Below, piece by piece: positions 36,019-44,303 of a DNA stretch of 64,000 nt. Source of the DNA: Methylosinus sp. PW1 (lineage in GTDB: Bacteria; Pseudomonadota; Alphaproteobacteria; Rhizobiales; Beijerinckiaceae); NCBI RefSeq assembly GCF_000745215.1, contig NZ_JQNK01000009.1, forward strand, positions 1,178,001 to 1,242,000. The letters run 5' to 3'. Positions within the stretch are counted from its first letter, which is position 1, and each line of letters begins with the position of its first letter. Made by a program: the position numbers and the translations under genes. The notes below the pieces were generated by a model that worked only from the letters and a program-made list of their open reading frames with translations, searched no databases and was not told the DNA's origin.

Positions 36019-36996
36019 TTACTCCGGCGCCTCCTCTATCCGCCGGAACGGCTGCGGCAAACGGCCCTGCTCCAATAGTCTCGAGAACAGGCGCAGCCCG
36101 GCCGGCTCATTGCCATTGGGATGCACCAGCACGATGGAGCCGTCCCGCGGCGGCGGCGACAGCACCAGCCAGGCGTCCGCGCCGAGCGCGATGAGATGGC
36201 GGCGGCGCAGTTCCTCCATCAGCCGCGCATCGGCGACGAGGCCGGGAAAGCGAAAAAACACCGAGGGCGTCGCGCCGCGCTCGATCAGCAGCCGCTCCAC
36301 CCGGAAAATCTCGGCGTCGAGATCGAGGCCCGGCCGCAGCAGATAATTCTGCCCATCCGCGAGGCGCGGAACATAAGGGTGGCTGTAGGAATGGCCGACC
36401 CAGTCGATTCGCAGCGTCCCATTCGCCGCCTCGGCCATCAGCCAGTCGAAATCCGCCCCATGGCGCTCGATCCAGAGCCCCGACACGGAGAGCGCGACTG
36501 GCGCGCCGGGGGCGAGTTCGGCCAATCGACGCAGAAATTCGCGGTCGAGCGGCCGACGGCTGGGGCAGAGGTCGCCGGTCAGAAAAGAGCCCGCCCCCGC
36601 CCCATGGCCGAGACCGGCGCTGATCGAGAGGCTGCGCCCAGCGGCGGCGAGGCGCGGCTCGTCTGGATCGCCCGGCCGCGGCCGCAAGGCGCGCAAAAAG
36701 CGCGTGTCCTTCTGCTCCGCCTCGGTCGTCTCGAGGCAGCGCCAGACGCTCTCCATCTCGAGGCGCGTCTCCAGCGTCGCCGGATCGACCGTCAGCGCGA
36801 CCGTCTCGCCATCGAGCCGCATGCGGCGAATCGCGAGGCGCTTCTCGTCCGCCGGACCATGGCATTCGAGAAAGACAGGCCGATAATCCACGAGACGGCG
36901 CGCCGCCTCTCGTCCCCGAGCCGACGGGGCGATTGCGAGAAGAACGGCGAGCGCCCAGAATAAAGCCGCAGCGCGCCTTTGCGGGATATGGTCCAT
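36019..36996 (-). CDS. secreted protein with a divergent polysaccharide deacetylase-like domain
   Basis: This 325-residue protein has a signal peptide (ALFWALAVLLAIAPSARG), an N-terminal beta-rich part with two cysteines (residues 43 and 90 region), and a domain reminiscent of NodB: FLTGDLCPS near 142 (in place of TFDDGP), WVGHSYSHPYVP near 205 with the His-x-x-x-His zinc motif as HSYSH, and SVFFRFPGL near 250. One metal-binding Asp of the canonical pair seems changed, so activity is uncertain. GGGAGGAGC precedes the ATG. The start codon shares its CATG with the divergent GNAT gene. Confidence 0.72.
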   Translation of the reverse strand: MDHIPQRRAAALFWALAVLLAIAPSARGREAARRLVDYRPVFLECHGPADEKRLAIRRMRLDGETVALTVDPATLETRLEMESVWRCLETTEAEQKDTRFLRALRPRPGDPDEPRLAAAGRSLSISAGLGHGAGAGSFLTGDLCPSRRPLDREFLRRLAELAPGAPVALSVSGLWIERHGADFDWLMAEAANGTLRIDWVGHSYSHPYVPRLADGQNYLLRPGLDLDAEIFRVERLLIERGATPSVFFRFPGLVADARLMEELRRRHLIALGADAWLVLSPPPRDGSIVLVHPNGNEPAGLRLFSRLLEQGRLPQPFRRIEEAPE

Positions 36997-37465
36997 GATC
37001 GAAAAAGCTCCTCCCGAGATATCGCCTGCCCAAACCATGCCCGCCGCGGAGACGCTCGCCGTCGTCTTCCATGATCTCGCCCGCGAGAGCCCGGCCGTCG
37101 CGGCGGCGCTCGGCGGCGAGATCGCCGCGCGCTTCCGCCCGCGCGACGAGGCGCCCTTCTCCACCATCGCCCATGACGACAAGGGCGCGCTGATCGGCGG
37201 GCTCAACGGCGTCTCGCATTGGCGCTGGCTCTATATAAGGCACTTATGGGTCGCGCCGGAGAGTCGCGGCATGGGGCTCGGGACCGCTCTGCTGCGCCGC
37301 GCCGAGTCCGAAGCCCGCGCGCGCGCCTGCCTCGGCCTCTATATCGACAGCTTCGATCCGCGCGCGGCGGCGCTCTATGAGCGTTTCGGCTTCACGCGCT
37401 TCGGCGAGATCCCCGATTTTCCGCCCGGCCATAGCCGCATGTTCTTCTCCAAGAGGATCGCATGA
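36995..37465 (+). CDS. GNAT family N-acetyltransferase
   Basis: This 156-residue protein has the GNAT core: LIGGLNGVSHWRWLYIRHLWV (beta strands 2-4), then the acetyl-CoA loop VAPESRGMGLGTALLRRAESEAR near 90, and LYERFGFTRFGEIPDFPPGHSRMFFSKRI at the end. The substrate is unknown; the WLYIRHLWV-plus-PGHSR pattern is widespread in small-molecule acetyltransferases of this type. It overlaps the alcohol dehydrogenase start by 4 bases (ATGA). The first ATG shares bases with the start of the deacetylase-like gene; a later ATG at 37037 is possible. Confidence 0.88.
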   Translation: MIEKAPPEISPAQTMPAAETLAVVFHDLARESPAVAAALGGEIAARFRPRDEAPFSTIAHDDKGALIGGLNGVSHWRWLYIRHLWVAPESRGMGLGTALLRRAESEARARACLGLYIDSFDPRAAALYERFGFTRFGEIPDFPPGHSRMFFSKRIA

Positions 37466-38454
37466 CGGAAATGACCGCCATGGTCCTGCCGCGGCCGGGA
37501 ACGCCGCTCGCGGCCGAGCGCCGCCCCCTGCCCCGCCCCGGCTCCGGCGAATTGCTGCTCGCGGTCGAGGCCTGCGGCGTCTGCCGCACCGATCTCCATG
37601 TCGTCGACGGCGAGCTCGAGCATCCGAGGCTGCCGATCGTCCCCGGCCATGAAATCGTCGGCCGCGTGGCGGCGATCGGCGCCGGCGTCGCGGGCTTTTC
37701 TGTTGGAGAACGCGTCGGCGTTCCCTGGCTCGGCCACACTTGCGGCTGCTGCCCCTATTGCTCCAGCGGCCGCGAAAATCTCTGCGACGATCCGCTCTTC
37801 ACCGGCTACACGCGCGACGGCGGCTACGCCACGCATACGGTCGCCGACGCCTCCTATTGCTTTGCGCTGCCGTCCCATGGCGATGCGGCGGCTCTGGCGC
37901 CGCTGCTCTGCGCCGGGCTCATCGGCTGGCGCGCGCTGAAAATGACGAGCGAGGCGCGCGACATCGGCATTTACGGTTTCGGCGCCGCAGCGCATATCGT
38001 CGCGCAAGTCGCGATCGCGCAGGGCCGGCGCATCTTTGCCTTTGTACGGCCGGGCGATGTGGCGGCGCGCGAATTCGCGCTCTCGCTCGGCGCCGTCTGG
38101 GCCGGCGGCTCCGACGAGACGCCGCCGGAAAAGCTCGACGCCGCGATCATCTTCGCGCCCGTCGGCGCGCTGGTTCCGCGCGCGCTCGCCGCTGTGCGCA
38201 AAGGCGGAATCGTCGTCTGCGGCGGCATTCACATGAGCGACATTCCCGCTTTTCCCTATGCGCTGCTGTGGGAGGAGCGTCGGCTCGTCTCCGTCGCCAA
38301 TCTCACGCGCGAGGACGCGCGCGAATTTCTCGCGCTCGCGCCGCAGGTCGGAATCGACACGCATGTCGTACGCTATCCGCTGACTGCGGCCAATGAAGCG
38401 CTCGCGGATTTACGCGAAGGGCGTCTGCAAGGCGCGGCGGTGCTGATTCCGTGA
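37462..38454 (+). CDS. zinc-dependent alcohol dehydrogenase
   Basis: This 330-residue protein is a medium-chain dehydrogenase. The catalytic zinc ligands appear as CGVCRTDLH near residue 37 and GHEIVG near 63; the structural zinc site has four Cys in CGCCPYCSSGRENLC near 94-108; the cofactor fold has GIYGFGAAAHIVAQVA near 174, a slightly altered GxGxxG. It belongs to the AdhP/AdhA-like group that oxidises primary alcohols or aldehydes with NAD(H). It is translationally coupled to the GNAT gene. It ends 3 bases before the convergent kinase-fusion gene. Confidence 0.92.
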   Translation: MTEMTAMVLPRPGTPLAAERRPLPRPGSGELLLAVEACGVCRTDLHVVDGELEHPRLPIVPGHEIVGRVAAIGAGVAGFSVGERVGVPWLGHTCGCCPYCSSGRENLCDDPLFTGYTRDGGYATHTVADASYCFALPSHGDAAALAPLLCAGLIGWRALKMTSEARDIGIYGFGAAAHIVAQVAIAQGRRIFAFVRPGDVAAREFALSLGAVWAGGSDETPPEKLDAAIIFAPVGALVPRALAAVRKGGIVVCGGIHMSDIPAFPYALLWEERRLVSVANLTREDAREFLALAPQVGIDTHVVRYPLTAANEALADLREGRLQGAAVLIP

Positions 38455-38457
38455 GGC

Positions 38458-40002
38458 CTACTCCCTCTCCTGCAAAGCGGGAGAGGGCTGCAACGGCGGC
38501 AGTCGCGCGGCGATCTCCTGCGCGATGACGCCCACCTCGCGCGCAGCGTCGATGCGCGTCCATCGCATTTCGCCGAGATCATAATTGCGCTGCCGCGCCG
38601 CTATCTCCCGCGTCGCATCCGACACATCGCCCTTGCGCGCGCCGACGCGCAAGACACGAAGCGGCCCGTCGGCCTCGAGCCAAAATCCCGCGAAAGAAAC
38701 GCCCGCGCGCTTCGCCGCTGCTTCCAGCGCATCGCGCTCGCTCTCGCGCGCATAAACGGCGTCGACGATGACGCACCAGCCGAAAGAGGCGACGCGCGAC
38801 GCCTCATTCTGCATCGCCTCATAGATCTCGGCGGAGACCGCCGCCGTATAGGCCTCCTGCGGCAGCGGCGAGGTCGGCGCGACGCCGAACAGCTTTTTGC
38901 GCAATCGATCGCTGTTGAGAGTTCGCGCGCCCGGCGCAGCGCCGACGAGCGGCGCCAAAGCCGCCGCGACGCTGGACTTGCCGGAGCCGCTGAGCCCGCC
39001 GATCGCGACAATGCGCGACGTCGCCGGCCGCAGCAGCGCGCGCGCGAGATCGAAATAATCGCGCGTCTCCTCATTCAGCGTGGCATGATCGGCGTCCGCA
39101 TCCAGCGCGCGTGCGGCGGCGACATCGGCGCGGATCGCAGCGCGCAGAGCCATGAAGAAGGGCAGCAGCGGTAGCCCCTCCGCCTCGTCGCGATGATCGA
39201 GATAGCGATTGAGCGCGAAAGCGGCGAGCGCATCCAGCCCGCGCCGGCGCAGATCCATCAGCAGAAAAGCGAGATCGTAGAGAACATCGATCGTCGCCAG
39301 CTCGTCGGAGAATTCGATGCAGTCGAAAGGCGTCGGCTCGCCGTCGACGAGGCAAATATTGCGCAGCGTGAGATCGCCATGGCAACGCCGCACCTTGCCT
39401 GCGTCGCGCCGACGATCGAGCAGCGCGCCATGCGTCTGCGGCGCCGCGCGCAGCTCGTCGGCGAGCGCGCGACGCTCCTGCGCCGAGACAATGGGAGATT
39501 TGGCGAGCGAGCTCGCATCGCCGAGATCGAGCAGCGAGGCCATGACCAAAGCGCCGCCGCGCCCTTCGATCACTTCCGCGCCATCGTGAAATTGCGCGAT
39601 GCGCTCGGCGAGGCGCTCGACGAGCGACGCAGAGAGACGGCCGGCGAGCGCGAGATTGTCGAGCAGATTTTCTTCCTCGAAGCGCCGCATCTCGACGATG
39701 GCGTCGATGAGCGCGCCGTCGCCGTCGAAAGCGATCGCGCCATCGTCGCCGCGCGTGATGCGGCGCACTGCGAGATAGAGCTGCGGCGCCGTGCGGCGAT
39801 TGAGCGCATATTCACGCTCGCACATTGCGAGGCGAATCTGCGGCGTGTGAAAATCGAGATAGGGAAAGACGACGTCGCGCTTGAGCTTATAGACGCGATC
39901 TTTCGTCAGCACGACGATCGAGATATGCGTGACGATCGTGCGCGCATCTTCGCCCTGCGTCATGAGAAAACGGACAGTCTCGTCCTGCGCGCCGAATGTC
40001 AT
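38458..40002 (-). CDS. aminoglycoside phosphotransferase-like / P-loop kinase two-domain protein
   Basis: This 514-residue protein joins two ATP-using domains. The N-terminal part (about 1-320) is kinase-like of the APH fold: VYKLKRDVVFPYLDF near 39, CHGDLTLRNICLVDGEPTPFDCIEF near 200 with the catalytic HGD and metal Asp. The C-terminal part (about 330-500) is a P-loop zeta/AAA_33 kinase with Walker A GGLSGSGKSS near 346 and SDRLRK after it. The fused architecture is widespread and uncharacterised in proteobacteria; it is not an established antibiotic resistance enzyme. I start at MTFGAQDET, since further upstream sequence is palindromic repeat. Its last codons also run through a palindromic repeat. 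Confidence 0.88.
   Translation of the reverse strand: MTFGAQDETVRFLMTQGEDARTIVTHISIVVLTKDRVYKLKRDVVFPYLDFHTPQIRLAMCEREYALNRRTAPQLYLAVRRITRGDDGAIAFDGDGALIDAIVEMRRFEEENLLDNLALAGRLSASLVERLAERIAQFHDGAEVIEGRGGALVMASLLDLGDASSLAKSPIVSAQERRALADELRAAPQTHGALLDRRRDAGKVRRCHGDLTLRNICLVDGEPTPFDCIEFSDELATIDVLYDLAFLLMDLRRRGLDALAAFALNRYLDHRDEAEGLPLLPFFMALRAAIRADVAAARALDADADHATLNEETRDYFDLARALLRPATSRIVAIGGLSGSGKSSVAAALAPLVGAAPGARTLNSDRLRKKLFGVAPTSPLPQEAYTAAVSAEIYEAMQNEASRVASFGWCVIVDAVYARESERDALEAAAKRAGVSFAGFWLEADGPLRVLRVGARKGDVSDATREIAARQRNYDLGEMRWTRIDAAREVGVIAQEIAARLPPLQPSPALQERE
38463..38487. repeat. palindromic repeat inside the end of the kinase-fusion gene
   Basis: CCCTCTCC and GGAGAGGG flank TGCAAAGC. 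The sequence belongs to the same palindrome family as those at 11534, 40040 and 61414, but here encodes the last residues of the protein and lies between two convergent genes, where it could act as a hairpin terminator. Confidence 0.6.
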
Positions 40003-40039
40003 GATCCGAGGGCTCCCGAAATCTCGCAGAAAGCGCGCT

Positions 40040-40197
40040 CCTTCTCCCACTTGTGGGAGAAGGTGGCCCCGCGAAGCGGGGTCGGATGAGGGCTCACGAT
40101 CGCACTCGAATCATTCGTCGTCCGCGCCCCCATTCGCGGCGAGCCCTCATCCGACCCGACTGCGTCGGGCCAGCTTCTCCCGCGAGCGGGAGAAGGA
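40040..40197. repeat. paired palindromic intergenic element (BIME-like), 158 bp
   Basis: From left: a 24-bp palindrome (40040-40063, arms CCTTCTCCCAC / GTGGGAGAAGG), a small GC hairpin (GCCCCGCGAAGCGGGG), then GGTCGGATGAGGG (40080-40092). After about 50 bases the same parts return inverted: CCCTCATCCGACC (40144-40156) and a palindrome CTTCTCCCGC/GCGGGAGAAG (40174-40195). The first palindrome is identical in all 24 bases to the one at 61414-61437. It fills the gap between the kinase-fusion and P-type ATPase genes. Confidence 0.85.
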
Positions 40198-40222
40198 ATC
40201 GCGCACGAAGATTTCGCGCTCA

Positions 40223-42832
40223 TCACATTCCCCATTTCTTCACGAACCAGCTCTTCACCAAATGCGCCAGCACCGAATAGCAGATCAGGAATGAGAAAAT
40301 CGCCGGCCAATAGAGCGGCGGCAGCGGCGTGAAGCCGAAGACGCCGGCGATGGGCGAGAAGGGAAGCGCCGCGCCGATGACGCAAATGGTGAGCGTCGTC
40401 AGCAGCAGCGCATTGCTCGCGCGGCTCTCGATGAACGGTATGCGCGCCGTGCGGATGATATGGATGATGAGCGTCTGCGTCAGCAGCGATTCGACGAACC
40501 AGCCGCTCTGAAACAGCGCCGGATCGGTCCAGGCGCCGAAGCCATAGATCATCAGCGCGAAGGTCGCATAATCGAAGATCGAGCTGATCGGCCCTACGCA
40601 CAGCACGAATTTGGCGATATTGTCTATGTCCCAGCGGCGCGGCCGCGCGAGATATTCCTCGTCGACATTGTCGGTCGGAATCGCGGTCTGCGAGAAATCA
40701 TAAAGCAGATTATTGGTGACGACCTGTATGGGCGTCATCGGCAAAAAGGGCAGGAACACGCTCGCGCCGAGCACGCTGAACATATTGCCGAAGTTCGAGC
40801 TCGCGCCCATCTTGATATATTTGGTGATGTTGGCGAACACCTTGCGGCCCTCGAGCACGCCGTCGCCGAGCACGGCGAGGCTCTTCTCGAGCAAGATGAT
40901 ATCGGCCGTCTCCTTGGCGACGTCGACCGCCGTGTCGACGGAAATGCCGACATCCGCCGCCTTCAGCGCCGGCCCGTCATTGATGCCGTCGCCGAGATAG
41001 CCGACGACATGGCCCTTGCGATGCAGCGCGTCGATGACGCGCGCCTTTTGCGGCGGCGACAGCTTGGCGAAAACGCTCGCCTCCGCCGCCAGCGTCGATA
41101 AATCCTCCTCGCTCATCGACTCGATCTGCGACCCCAGCACGATGCGTCCGACCTCGAGCCCGACGTCCTTGCAGATCTTGCGCGTCACAATGTCATTGTC
41201 GCCGGTCAATATCTTCACCGCGACGCCGGATTTCGCGAGCGCGGCTATGGCCGGGGCCGCGCTCTCCTTGGGCGGATCGAGAAAGGCGATGTAGCCGAGC
41301 AGCGTCAGTGCGCTCTCATCGGCGATGGAAAAGCTCGCCTGCGGTTGCGGCAGCTCCTTATAGGCGACGGCGACGACGCGAAAGCCGTCGGCGTTCAGCT
41401 CTTCCATCTCGCGCCGCGCCGCATCGAGATGCGAAGGGTCCAGCGCGCCGCAATCCGTCTCCGTCTCATAGCGCGATGAAATGGCGAACAGCTCCTCCAC
41501 AGCGCCTTTGCAAATCAGCAGATGCGGCCCGTCGTCGCGGCGCACGACCACGGAAAGGCGGCGGCGCTCGAAATCGAAGGGAATTTCATCGATCTTCTCG
41601 AACATATGATCGGGGCGCAGCTCATGCGCCAATTCGTGATGCTCGAGCACGGCTCGATCGAGCAGATTTTTCAGCCCCGATTGAAAATGGCTGTTGAGAA
41701 AGGCGAATTCGAGAACGCGCTCCGATTCCTCGCCGAATATGTCGAGATGGCGCTTCAATATGATGCGGTCCTGCGTCAGCGTGCCGGTCTTGTCGGTGCA
41801 CAGCACATCCATCGCGCCGAAATTCTGGATGGAGACGAGCCGCTTCACGATCACCTTCTTGCGCGCGATGGCGATCGCGCCCTTGGCGAGATTGACGGTG
41901 ACGATCATCGGCAGCATTTCGGGCGCCAGCCCCACCGCGACGGAGACGGCGAAGAGCATCGCCTGCAACCAATCGCCTTTCGTCACGCCATTGATGACGA
42001 ACACCGCCGGCGCCATCACCGCCATGAACAAGACCATCAGCAGAGTGAAGCGCGTCACGCCTTTGTCGAAGCTCGTCTCGACGCGCGCGCCGGCCATCTT
42101 GTCGGCGAGCGCGCCGAGGCGAGTGCGCGGCCCGGTCTCCACCACGACGCCGGTCGCATAGCCGCTCACCACATTGGCGCCCATCAGCGCGAGATTTTGC
42201 GCGGCGAAGGGATCGCTCGCCGGCGCAGCATGCGCGAATTTCTCCACCGGCATGGATTCGCCGGTCAGCGCCGATTGATTGACGAAGAGATCCTTGGCCT
42301 CGAGCAGGCGCATGTCGGCGGGGATCATATCGCCCGCCGAAAGGCGCACGATATCGCCCGGCGTGAGCCATTCGATCGGCTCCTCGACGAAGCCATTCGG
42401 CGCATGCCCGCCCGGCCGACGCACGGAGGCGTGCGTGCGCACCATGGCCTGCAGGCGCGCGGCGGCCTCATTGGAGCGATGCTCCTGGAAAAAGGCGAGG
42501 CCGACGCTCAGCACGACCATCGCCGCTATGACGATGGCGGCGCGCAGATCGCCGAGCGCATAGGACGCGACCGCAAGGGCGAGCAGCAGCGCGTTGAGCG
42601 GATTTTTCGCGCGTTCGAAAAGCTCGCGCAGCAGGCTCGGGCGGCGCTCATGGGCGATGCGGTTGAGCCCGACGCGCCGCAGCCGACGCGCGGCCTCCCG
42701 CACGCTCAGCCCCACGCGCGCGCTGCGCAGCTCGGCGAGAACGGCCTCGGCGTCGGCCCGCGCCGCGCGCAGCAGCGCGTCGTCGCGGCGTTTCTCGTGC
42801 AGCAGGCGCGTCGCCGAAAATTGCTGGTTCAT
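40223..42832 (-). CDS. mgtA: P3B-type magnesium-transporting ATPase (MgtA/MgtB-like)
   Basis: This 869-residue P-type ATPase has the N-terminal cation-ATPase segment (VRLNRIAHE-like VGLNRIAHERRPSLLRELFERAKNPLN near 54), TGES near 190, PEMLP in helix 4 near 304, CTDKTGTLT with phosphorylated Asp347, GDGINDGPALKAADVGISVDTAVDVAKE near 615, and four to six C-terminal helices. The PEMLP and NNLLYDFSQ motifs match MgtA-type magnesium importers rather than Ca or heavy metal pumps. No mgtC or leader peptide gene is seen beside it. The upstream 115 bases lead to a divergent membrane protein gene. Confidence 0.93.
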   Translation of the reverse strand: MNQQFSATRLLHEKRRDDALLRAARADAEAVLAELRSARVGLSVREAARRLRRVGLNRIAHERRPSLLRELFERAKNPLNALLLALAVASYALGDLRAAIVIAAMVVLSVGLAFFQEHRSNEAAARLQAMVRTHASVRRPGGHAPNGFVEEPIEWLTPGDIVRLSAGDMIPADMRLLEAKDLFVNQSALTGESMPVEKFAHAAPASDPFAAQNLALMGANVVSGYATGVVVETGPRTRLGALADKMAGARVETSFDKGVTRFTLLMVLFMAVMAPAVFVINGVTKGDWLQAMLFAVSVAVGLAPEMLPMIVTVNLAKGAIAIARKKVIVKRLVSIQNFGAMDVLCTDKTGTLTQDRIILKRHLDIFGEESERVLEFAFLNSHFQSGLKNLLDRAVLEHHELAHELRPDHMFEKIDEIPFDFERRRLSVVVRRDDGPHLLICKGAVEELFAISSRYETETDCGALDPSHLDAARREMEELNADGFRVVAVAYKELPQPQASFSIADESALTLLGYIAFLDPPKESAAPAIAALAKSGVAVKILTGDNDIVTRKICKDVGLEVGRIVLGSQIESMSEEDLSTLAAEASVFAKLSPPQKARVIDALHRKGHVVGYLGDGINDGPALKAADVGISVDTAVDVAKETADIILLEKSLAVLGDGVLEGRKVFANITKYIKMGASSNFGNMFSVLGASVFLPFLPMTPIQVVTNNLLYDFSQTAIPTDNVDEEYLARPRRWDIDNIAKFVLCVGPISSIFDYATFALMIYGFGAWTDPALFQSGWFVESLLTQTLIIHIIRTARIPFIESRASNALLLTTLTICVIGAALPFSPIAGVFGFTPLPPLYWPAIFSFLICYSVLAHLVKSWFVKKWGM

Positions 42833-43034
42833 CTCTTGCGAATTCCCGATTCGGGCGGGGGCGGAAGAAGCGAAGCTGTCTCATCGCGGGCCGGCGAGGG
42901 CTCGCGACTTTGCTTCGCTATCAAGCTCAGGTCACGCTTTTTTAACCATGACGAGGCTAGCAAATTCACAAGGCGCCGTCCTCACCTCGCGCGCGTCGCG
43001 CCCCAAGGCGCGCGACCTCCTGGATCGTTCCGAT

Positions 43035-44303
43035 ATGGGACAAGCGATGACCGAGGCCGCGGCGGCGGCGCCACAGCCCCGTTGGACATTGAACTATCCA
43101 CGGCTGCTCAATGCACTGTTCTGGATCACCGCCTTTTCCGGCTCGGTGGTGTTCATAGAGCCCTCGCCCTATGACGGGCTCATTCTGCTGACGCTCATCG
43201 TCTGGGTGCTGGGCGGCGTTCGCATTCATCGCGCCGTTCTGCCGGGCGTCGCCCTGCTCGTGCTGTGGGCGCTCGGCGGCTACATCTCGCTCATTCCCTA
43301 TTGGAACGAGCCCGATCCCGTCGAGTTCATGACGCATACGCTGTTCATCTCGACGACCGGCGTCTTCTATATGCTGTTCTTCTCGGAGAACACGTCGCGG
43401 CGTTTCGATCTGTGCATGAGCGGCTATGCGGCGAGCTGCATGCTCGCGGCCGTCATCGCCGTCGGCTCCTGGGCTGGGCTTTTCGGCAATCCGACGACGA
43501 TGACGCTCGACGGACGCGCCATGGCGCCCTTCAAGGATCCCAATGTGCTCGGCTCCTATATGGTGCCGGGCGTGCTCTATTTCGTGCAGCGCCTGCTGCT
43601 CGGCCGCTGGGCCTATTGGCCGGTGACAATCGTCGGCCTCGCGCTCTCGGGCGCAGCGCTGTTCACCTCCTTCTCGCGCGGCTCCTGGGGCGCGGCGGTG
43701 GTCTCCATCGCGCTGATGACCATCATGTCGGTGATGACCGCCGATTCGCGCAAGATGCGCCTGCGCATCGGCTTCATGGCGCTTGCCGTCGTCGGCGTCG
43801 TCGTGGTGGGCGTCGGCGCGGCGCTCACCGAGCCCTCGGTGCGCGAGTTCTTCTTCAAGCGCGCTTCCGCGACGCAGGACTATGACGAAGGCCCCACGGG
43901 CCGCTTCGGCAATCAGAAGCGCTCGCTGCCCATGCTGGTGGAACGGCCCAACGGCATGGGTCCGCTGCGCTTTCGCCTCATCTTCGGGCTCGAGCCGCAT
44001 AACAGCTACATCAACGCCTTCGCCTCCAATGGCTGGCTCGGCGGCTTCGCCTTTCTCGGATTGGTGCTGACGACGACTTTCGTCGGCTTCCGCCTGTCGC
44101 TGAAGCGCTCGCCCTATCTGCGGCATGGGCAGCTCATCTGGTCGGCGATGTTCGTGTTCTTTCTGCAGGCGCTGCAGATCGACATCGACCATTGGCGCTA
44201 TTTCTTCATCTATCTCGGCGCCGTCTGGGGCCTCGAGGTCGGCCGCGTGAAATGGGCCGAGCGCAACGCGGCTACGGCTCGAAGCGAAGCCCGCCCATTA
44301 TGA
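43035..44303 (+). CDS. O-antigen ligase/polymerase-like (Wzy_C) membrane protein
   Basis: This roughly 422-residue protein has about ten membrane helices and the Wzy_C/O-antigen ligase pattern: SFSRGSWGAAVVSI near residue 220, and a periplasmic loop with RFGNQKRSLPMLVERPNGMGPLRF and GLEPHNSYINAFASNGWLGG near 325, where the HNSYIN segment is typical of exopolysaccharide polymerase/ligase proteins. It would join or transfer polysaccharide repeats at the outer face of the inner membrane. The start is uncertain: ATG at 42948, 43035 or 43047 (the last with GGGA ahead). Its last 32 bases overlap the beta-barrel gene tail to tail. Confidence 0.83.
   Translation: MGQAMTEAAAAAPQPRWTLNYPRLLNALFWITAFSGSVVFIEPSPYDGLILLTLIVWVLGGVRIHRAVLPGVALLVLWALGGYISLIPYWNEPDPVEFMTHTLFISTTGVFYMLFFSENTSRRFDLCMSGYAASCMLAAVIAVGSWAGLFGNPTTMTLDGRAMAPFKDPNVLGSYMVPGVLYFVQRLLLGRWAYWPVTIVGLALSGAALFTSFSRGSWGAAVVSIALMTIMSVMTADSRKMRLRIGFMALAVVGVVVVGVGAALTEPSVREFFFKRASATQDYDEGPTGRFGNQKRSLPMLVERPNGMGPLRFRLIFGLEPHNSYINAFASNGWLGGFAFLGLVLTTTFVGFRLSLKRSPYLRHGQLIWSAMFVFFLQALQIDIDHWRYFFIYLGAVWGLEVGRVKWAERNAATARSEARPL

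Noticed and set aside
40003..40222. Gene or sRNA in the spacer before the P-type ATPase end
   Set aside because: The space is filled by the paired palindromic element; there is no coding pattern.
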